From: Pristionchus mayeri
Lineage: Eukaryota; Nematoda; Chromadorea; Rhabditida; Neodiplogasteridae
Direction of reading: 5' to 3'
DNA: 64,000 nucleotides
NCBI GenBank assembly: GCA_036245805.1
Contig: BTRK01000005.1
Coordinates: 32,159,469 to 32,223,468, forward strand
Each line of letters starts with the position of its first letter. Position 1 is the first letter of the stretch. This document shows, piece by piece, positions 57,859 through 64,000 of this stretch. The translations under genes were made by a program, and so were the position numbers. Under the pieces are notes generated by a model. That model worked only from the letters and a program-made list of their open reading frames with translations. It did not search any database and was not told the DNA's origin.

Positions 57859-60775
57859 ATGGAAGATCGCATCTTCTTCAAAGACAAGGCACACGCTTTG
57901 AAGTGAACCAATTTTTACCATTATTTTGTACAACATAATCAGATTCAGATTATTAGCTTAATATCTCAAATGGTGATGGTTGATAATATTTTTCAGAGGC
58001 CCTTTCACTGAGCGTCAAATTCTTGAGTGGTACAGGAAGGGATGGTTCGAGAACACTTTTCCATTCTATGTGAGTTAAGTTCTGCGTCAGGTATTTTTCA
58101 TTTATAGTCTAATTCTTGCTATTTCCAGTTTACTAAGCTTCAACCCATCCGATATGGAGAATATGGAAAGCAGTGGAATTACACTAGGTACTTTTCAGTT
58201 ATTCATTTTCAAACGCTTTAAAATAGTTTAATAGAGATAAAATACTGTCCCCACAGATTCCCTTCGATATCTCAATGGTTTCGGATGTCCTTTCTTCAAA
58301 GTCGATGAGAACGAGGACAGAGAATTCGTGAAGAAGAGAAGAGAAAGAGAGGAGAAACTGGAGAGTATCGAGAAGGTACCAAGAAAGAGAAACTGGCTGA
58401 TAGTAGGATATAATGAAAGATTTTATGCGAAATAATGGCTCACTCATTTACTACGTACACATTTCAGGAGATCGCAGACCTGCACCTCCAGTGTGATTCC
58501 ATTCTCTGTGTTCAGAAAACTATCGAGAGAATGGAGAGGGAAATAGAGGTGGAGATTTTATTTTGTTTTTGTTATTATATGTTTCTCTTCTTTATGTGTT
58601 GATACTTATAATTATTAAAATTGTTGCAGCGTATGGCTGCGAATTTTAAGATGACTGAGGCTCCTAAACAGGCAGAGGAAAATGGTGAGAAGCCACTTGA
58701 GAAAGAACAAGTGGATGAGGTATTTTTGTATGTTTTAGATATGTTCCATGTGGACAAAGTTGAAAATTTATTGCTTATGCAAATTACCAATTTGAAAATA
58801 TTTTAGATCGCTAAGTCTACATCTACGGAATCTATCGGTGATCGAGAGATGGAGATCTCCAAGGTTAATTACCGTTTCACGCTAAAATCGTTCTGCAATT
58901 TTAAACTTATCGCATAAGTGCGCAAAATTTTCTTGTTTTTTCACGTCGGATACTTGTAGAAAATACCTATTTCAGCCGGACTCCATTCCCGAGGATAGCT
59001 GGAACCGTTACTACAAGGTTTAGATTTGATTATAATAGTAATTTTAGTTGAATGTATATTATTTGGCACGCCAATGTGATTGTTGTTCTCCAATTATATT
59101 TAAAAAAGACATATTTAAAAAATGGCCATTTAAAATTATTCAGACCGGAAGTGCGATGGCTGATCTCATACTGAATGCTCTCTCGCAGTACGCATTGGGC
59201 AAATTCGGCGAGCCCATCACCAACAAATGGAAGCAACGTAAGTAGAATGTTGTCCATATCCTTGCCCGCATATCATCTCGATGAAACAATGAATAATGAC
59301 CGATCAGTCGGCAAATTTCTATTGTTGTTTGGGTTTTGTGGACTTTTTTAGAACTTTCGAATTCTCATTCACTTTACTGTTTTCCAGTGAAGTCATTTTT
59401 TGAATTTGATCATGAAGAGAGTAAGATCGTCTGCGAGTACATTCTCATTGAAAAGATGAAGGAGAAGGAGGTGAGCTAGAGCCAATTTTGAGAATTAACT
59501 AATAATGGTGAACAATTTATATGTGTTTCTAAAATGCGTAATATGTTTAAATATTCTTGAAAACAGTTTGGAGCAGAGGTATAAGTGCCTGAACACGAAT
59601 TTTTATTTACCTTCCAGTTCTTCTGCTGCGATCTCTGTCAGGAGGCTTTCTTCAACTACAAACATATGCTCTGTCATCTCGCAAGTCGAGAACATCAAAA
59701 TAAGGTTCATCTTTATTTCCTTATTGATATTTTCAAGCAAACTATGAAATCTTTCCATTATCCTATTTTTATTATCAAAAGTTGTTAGAATGATATTTTC
59801 CAGATGGCTACGGAACTTGGATCGCTCGATGTAACTGGAATATTTCAAGTGCTGAATGAATACCAGAATCCGCCAAGCTCGTGAGAAATTTTTGTTTTTT
59901 GTTAGATTAATTAATAATGTTATTAAACTAAAGCACTATTGAAGATTGCTGGGGAGAGATCGAGAGATTGAAGATGGGCGCATGCAGAGGTTAGTTCAAG
60001 CATTCTCAATTTTTGCAAGGAAAGAAGAGGGAAAGGGTACCATATCAGGAACGGGCACGTCCTAAGGAGTGAGTATGCTCGCTTGGGGAGTATGGAGCAT
60101 ACCCGTCCACTCTGTCCCAATCACACCTTTCACTCTGTATGGAGTGAGAAATACGCCTACCTCATCGACACTCAATCTGCCATCATTGCTGACCCCAAGA
60201 CAGGTGGACCTTAAGAAGATTGCTCAAGATGTTTAAGAATTGTCCTTTAAAAAACGTAGTGGAAAGAGTGCAGGTGAACGATTATTTTTGGTGTTACTGG
60301 CTTTTTCTCCCCTCTTTCTGTGAAGCTCGCCCGATTGGGAATCACCGGAGACGTCATTTGTGTGCAATTAAAAACAAATTTTTTTTCCAGAGCGAGGAGG
60401 GCGCAAGGCGATGGCTGAACTGCACGAACATCTCAGAGGAGCTGAGGTTTGGAATTCTAGTGTTCACGAAAATCTATATCGCAATCTCCCAGGTTGAAAA
60501 TGATTGAATGTGTGAAACAATTGATCACTATGGCACGTTTCTCAAAATATTCTACTTTTTCTAATTTCCAGACATACTGTCCCTACTGCTGCATTCACAC
60601 TGGCGATCGGGAGGAATTCTACGCCCATTTCACCAGCTTCAACCATGTCCAGCAAGCGAACGACCACATCAAGGAGGCTCGAATTGAAATTATTTCAACC
60701 AAAACATGTTTCTTTTCCAGCTTCCTCACAGTCTCGAGCTGCTCACAATTCTCGTGAATATCCACAGAAAGGGGA
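57859..60775 (+). pseudogene. ZF6: GYF-like domain plus two fingers, decayed 3' half
   Basis: Exons: 57859-57902, 57997-58069, 58129-58187, 58257-58375, 58468-58548, 58630-58719, 58807-58863, 58976-59017, 59144-59237, 59388-59470, 59618-59704, 59804-59880, 59945-59989, 60049-60203, 60391-60446, 60572-about 60680, 60721-about 60775. The N-terminus reads MEDRIFFKDK, then GPFTERQILEWYRKGWF with FTKLQPIR, a match to the GYF fold, which binds proline-rich peptides and occurs in splicing and translation regulators. No helical module follows. Finger 1 (FFCCDLCQEAFFNYKHMLCH) and finger 2 (TYCPYCCIHTGDREEFYAH) keep their ligands. Defects: phase clash between 58187 and 58257; no in-frame splice after 60203 (exon near 60225-60273 unreachable); exon 60391 is 56 instead of 57 nt; the donor after finger 2 lacks GT. 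The 5' part could still be expressed. Confidence 0.65.
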
Positions 60776-60854
60776 GTATTTGCATAGTGATTCTTGTGAT
60801 TTTTTTTGGAATCATTGGAATTCGATGGGTTGTATCGATAATCATGGTTTCTAG

Positions 60855-63787
60855 GAAGTGATCTCTGCTAAGCAGTTCGATGAGCAGTTCGCGATCGAGA
60901 AGGTACGGTATCCAGAGATCGATTGATGTTTTAGATAAGACAATGATATCTGGTGGGTCTAGACCTATTGTCAGTCATTGAAATGTTGTGCCTGATTCTT
61001 GAAAACTTGCAGTATTCTATTTCTGCACCTACTGATTCACTTATGAAGGGAAATGACAAGATACTCGAAGAGAAGTGGAATATTGACAAGGTGAGCATTC
61101 TAAGCATGGTGAGAGTAATGCTGCGGAAATATCAGGGCAGAGATGAAAAGGGTATCGCCGAATTCATGGCCGAGTGGTCTGAGGCGCTTGCATTTATGGA
61201 ACATGGTAGGAAACGTGAGGTCTGGTTCGAATCCTACCATACATAAACACGTTTGCCAAGCTTAGAGGAATGTCTGGTTAACTTCTCAAAATTGGGCAAA
61301 AGTTGCAAAATGAATTGCACCGGGTGGGATTCGAACCACAGCCGGCGAATCATACCATGTCTGATAAATGCAAGCGCCTTAGACCACTAGGCCATGGACT
61401 CTAACGTCGTTCCAGCACATGTATTTCATCTCTGTATCAGGGGTGGAAAGAGGAAAGGGGTGCAAAAACGTCAAGGGTGGAAAGTTCACTTTGAATTCCC
61501 GCAATTCCTATTTTGGCTCCAGTAGAGCTAGGACCTTGAAAATTGGCCAGTGATGTGTAAAATGGTTTTACATCCAAATTTTCAAGGTCCTAGCTCTACT
61601 GGGAGCCGAGATAAAAAATTGCGAGAATTCAAATTTGAACTTTCCACCCTGTGATTTTAGCTGAGGTGTGGAATTCCACCCGTGATATTTCCGCAGCATA
61701 AGGTAAGAAGAAAGGGGTGAGCAAGGTGAGCATTCTCAGAGGAGTTGCAACACATTGTTGATATATATATTTATTAATATATTATTCAGCCCGATTCAAT
61801 CTCAGATGAAATCTGGCAGAATTTCTACGAGGTTATCTGACAACTATATTATCTGCACTGAATTACATGATTCATGCAATACTTAATTCATATCTTTTCC
61901 GTTTTAACATTTAATTACAAACATATTTTTTTCAGCTCGGAATCTCTACTACAAATTTGGTTCTGCATGCTATCCATGTGTATGGGACAGGTCGATTCGT
62001 CTGTTGGGACAAGAATCGAGTGAAGGAGATGGGTGAGAAATCATGCATGTGGATCTGTTTATCCTCTGTTTTATTTCATTTTTTAACTTACAAAGCAGTG
62101 AAATTTTGCTTAATGTTTGGTACTATGATAATAGAATTTCAGAAGAATCTCTCGGAAAAGTGAAGGAGGAGATGAGAGAGGGAAGAAATCTCGTCTGCGA
62201 GTACATTCTCGTCGAGAGAATGAAGCAATATCCAGTTAGTTATAGTTAGGAAGTTTTCAATCAAATAAATAAAACTTTCCAGTTCTTCTGTTGTTCGATC
62301 TGTGAGGGCATGGCTTTCTTCAACTACAAACAGGCACTCATTCACTTCACGAGCAGCGAACATTTCGAAGGGGTGTGTTTTTTGTTCTGTTTTTGCTGTT
62401 CCAACATCATCATTGAAACAATATTTGTAAACTGAACGCATTTATTATATGATAACTGATATTAAGATTTATATATTTTTATTGAACGTTTATTCCTATT
62501 TTTATTCATTTAGGAGTCTAAAAAGATGAGACTGGATGGATTCCGCACTATCCTGGATTCGTTCACGAAGCTTCCGTCCCAGTAAGTGATTGTGGAACGA
62601 TGAAAAAAACGTAGTGTACCAAGACGCTGCAAATTTCGCCATAAATCACTAGGTCATTAATCCTAATGTTAGTTTGACCAGGCATTTTCTCTTGTGGTTG
62701 AACTGCTTATGCGCATAAATGCTTGCTCGCAAATTTGTTCTTATGGAAAATATGTCTATTCGTTTTTTCAGATTGGCTGCGCAAGATGAGCAAATCGAAC
62801 AGGATCGCCGAAGAATGTTCGGTTGTTTTTTTCTCTATTTTTCTTTTCGTTATGATATTCAAGTTGCCTGGAGAATCTAACCAAAATTACGTTCGAAAAT
62901 CTTGGTATTTGCAGAAACGGCCCTATCAGCATGATGAAGCGTTGCCTGCAGCAGTACAGTCCTGACAGATACTTCGGCGAGAAATTCATCGCTGATTTCC
63001 TCGCCTTGCGAGACAATAGCATGCTCCAGTATTCGAAAGACTGTAAGCTTGTTTATTATCTTATCAGAAATATTTTTGAGGGGTTAGATATTCCATAGCA
63101 CTAGGATTGTTCCATATTGACGAGATACGAATCAGTAAATTCTGAATATTCCTGCTGGACTCATGAGAAATAAATATTTCATAAATTTTCTTCTGACTGT
63201 CATTGCTTTCAGTCGTTGTTGGCATGTCTCAAGTGGTCTTCAATACGTTTCTCGATCTCACGATTCTGAAGGTGAAAGAGATTGAAATCTTTGCGGATTT
63301 GAGGAACAAATTTTATTTGCTTGTTATCTGGAAAATATTATCCGTGGTCTAACCAATGAGATAATGATTATACCACAATTTTTAGAGTGAATTCGGTCTG
63401 AATAAGATGGCTGAGCTGCACGTTAACCTCGGACAGTCTGAAGTTAATTTTCATATTACGATAATTCCCTTGAGTGTAAAGTCTACCCTCTCCATCCAGT
63501 TGTTGTTCTTCCGAGCAATGTAACATTATTTCAGACATTTTGTTTCTACTGTGACCTCGTCACTGGTGACCGTGAGGGATTCTACGCCCATTTCGTCAGC
63601 TACTCTCACTTGCGAGGAGTCTACAACACGATGAAGAATGCAGTATGTTCCTCATTTTCGGTTCATTGGTCGGCTATTGAACGGAAATATCAATATTAGT
63701 TATACATATGCTCTCGAGGAAAAGGATACTCGTAGAAGCGTTCTTACGATTCTCGTGAACTGCTACAGGACGGAATTCCTCAAGTGA
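60855..63787 (+). CDS. ZF7: compact two-finger protein, about 300 aa
   Basis: Exons: (60855-60902), 61013-61090, 61790-61831, 61936-62032, 62143-62234, 62283-62372, 62514-62581, 62772-62816, 62915-63042, 63213-63271, 63386-63442, 63535-63642, 63719-63787. From the ATG at 61043 all phases agree (903 bases with TGA). The exon at 60855 is in frame with 61013 but has no in-frame ATG, so it may be 5' UTR. The protein lacks helical modules and runs straight from a short Lys/Glu-rich start (MKGNDKILEEKWNIDK) to PDSISDEIWQNFYE, the LGISTTNLVLH exon, finger 1 (FFCCSICEGMAFFNYKQALIH), finger 2 (TFCFYCDLVTGDREGFYAH) and the end ILVNCYRTEFLK. Both fingers are intact. It is the most diverged and shortest intact copy. 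AATAAA at 63948 fits as its polyadenylation signal. Confidence 0.68.
61115..61705. mobile_element. Element with short inverted ends holding two palindromes
   Basis: TGCTGCGGAAATATCA near the left end is inverted (TGATATTTCCGCAGCA) at the right end. Inside are the inverted tRNA-like pair (61163-61400) and a second palindrome at 61478-61663, whose arms match from GGGTGGAAAGTTCA to TGAACTTTCCACCC. It lies in the ZF7 intron after 61090, and GGTGAGCATTCT occurs on both sides (61089, about 61726), possibly a target duplication of the donor region. Confidence 0.6.
61163..61400. repeat. Inverted pair of tRNA-like units (SINE-like)
   Basis: Plus strand 61163-61241: A box TGGCCGAGTGGTCTGAGGCG and B box GGTTCGAATCC. 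Minus strand 61319-61400: TGGCCTAGTGGTCTAAGGCG and GGTTCGAATCC. The extra bases between A and B boxes would suit a long variable arm (Leu/Ser type or nematode V-arm tRNA), but the stems pair imperfectly. The spacer has TTTGCCAAGCTTAG and GGGCAAAAGTTGC. Confidence 0.65.
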
Positions 63788-63947
63788 ATATATTCCCATT
63801 ACTCGTTCATAACTTAAAGAAGATATTCATTACGAATTGGATTTATTCTACATACATTTATCGTTACTCACCCCCTTTGAAACCTCGAAGTTGTTATTCT
63901 GCGTTAATTTCTCACCTTCCACCATTAATTTCGAAGTTCGTTTCTGA

Positions 63948-63953
63948 ATAAAG
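63948..63953 (+). terminator. Polyadenylation signal of ZF7
   Basis: AATAAA about 160 bases after the ZF7 stop codon; nothing else is annotated between the stop and the end of the window. Confidence 0.5.
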
Positions 63954-64000
63954 TGAATTTCAATCGAATTCATTTCATTAATTGAAGTATATGTCCGAAT

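Noticed and set aside
61163..61400. Pair of functional Leu/Ser or nematode V-arm tRNAs
   Set aside because: Internal promoter boxes fit, but the acceptor stems do not close and the pair recurs with the same spacer elsewhere, which favours a mobile repeat.

Overview
The window is animal nuclear DNA, most likely from a rhabditid (clade V) nematode. Genes are split into many 40-150 base exons with short AT-rich introns and TTTCAG-type acceptors. Acceptor-like sites also sit just upstream of start codons, as expected for spliced-leader trans-splicing. A MATH-BTB gene of the type expanded in nematodes is present, as are mariner, hAT, Helitron, RTE and CR1/Sam-like elements of nematode style. Genus cannot be told from sequence alone. 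All exon models were built by eye from reading frame, splice phase and comparison among the paralogues in the window; no transcript data were available.

Layout: (1) 1-3.8 kb, minus strand: a small membrane-protein ORF, one intact 12-exon MATH-BTB gene, a broken second copy and an exon-1 relic of a third. (2) 3.8-4.9 kb: a foldback element carrying an unrecognised acidic/basic ORF. (3) 6.6-63.8 kb, plus strand: a tandem head-to-tail array of seven paralogues (called ZF1-ZF7 here) of a two-zinc-finger gene family. The ancestral gene is: a Lys/Glu-rich N-terminus; one to three copies of a four-to-six-exon helical module; then two parallel halves, each of helix, one C2H2 finger (C-x2-C-x12-H-x5-H, U1/matrin-like spacing) and helix, ending in a short exon with the stop. 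ZF3 (about 719 aa), ZF5 (about 630 aa) and ZF7 (about 300 aa) can be spliced fully in frame. ZF1 is a 3' half only. ZF2, ZF4 and ZF6 carry clear disabling changes. ZF6 starts with a GYF-like domain.

Almost every long intron or intergenic space in the array is filled with transposable elements. These are about a dozen long palindromic (foldback) elements, four mariner/Tc-type elements, hAT elements with 8-bp target duplications, a short Helitron, a nearly complete RTE LINE (21.8-24.7 kb), CR1/Sam-like LINE fragments, and a tRNA-derived repeat that three times occurs as an inverted pair. Several are nested inside one another. The picture is a fast-evolving, birth-and-death gene cluster. The most interesting content is the apparently undescribed zinc-finger/helical-module family and its association with a GYF-like domain; its biochemical function is not known from the sequence.
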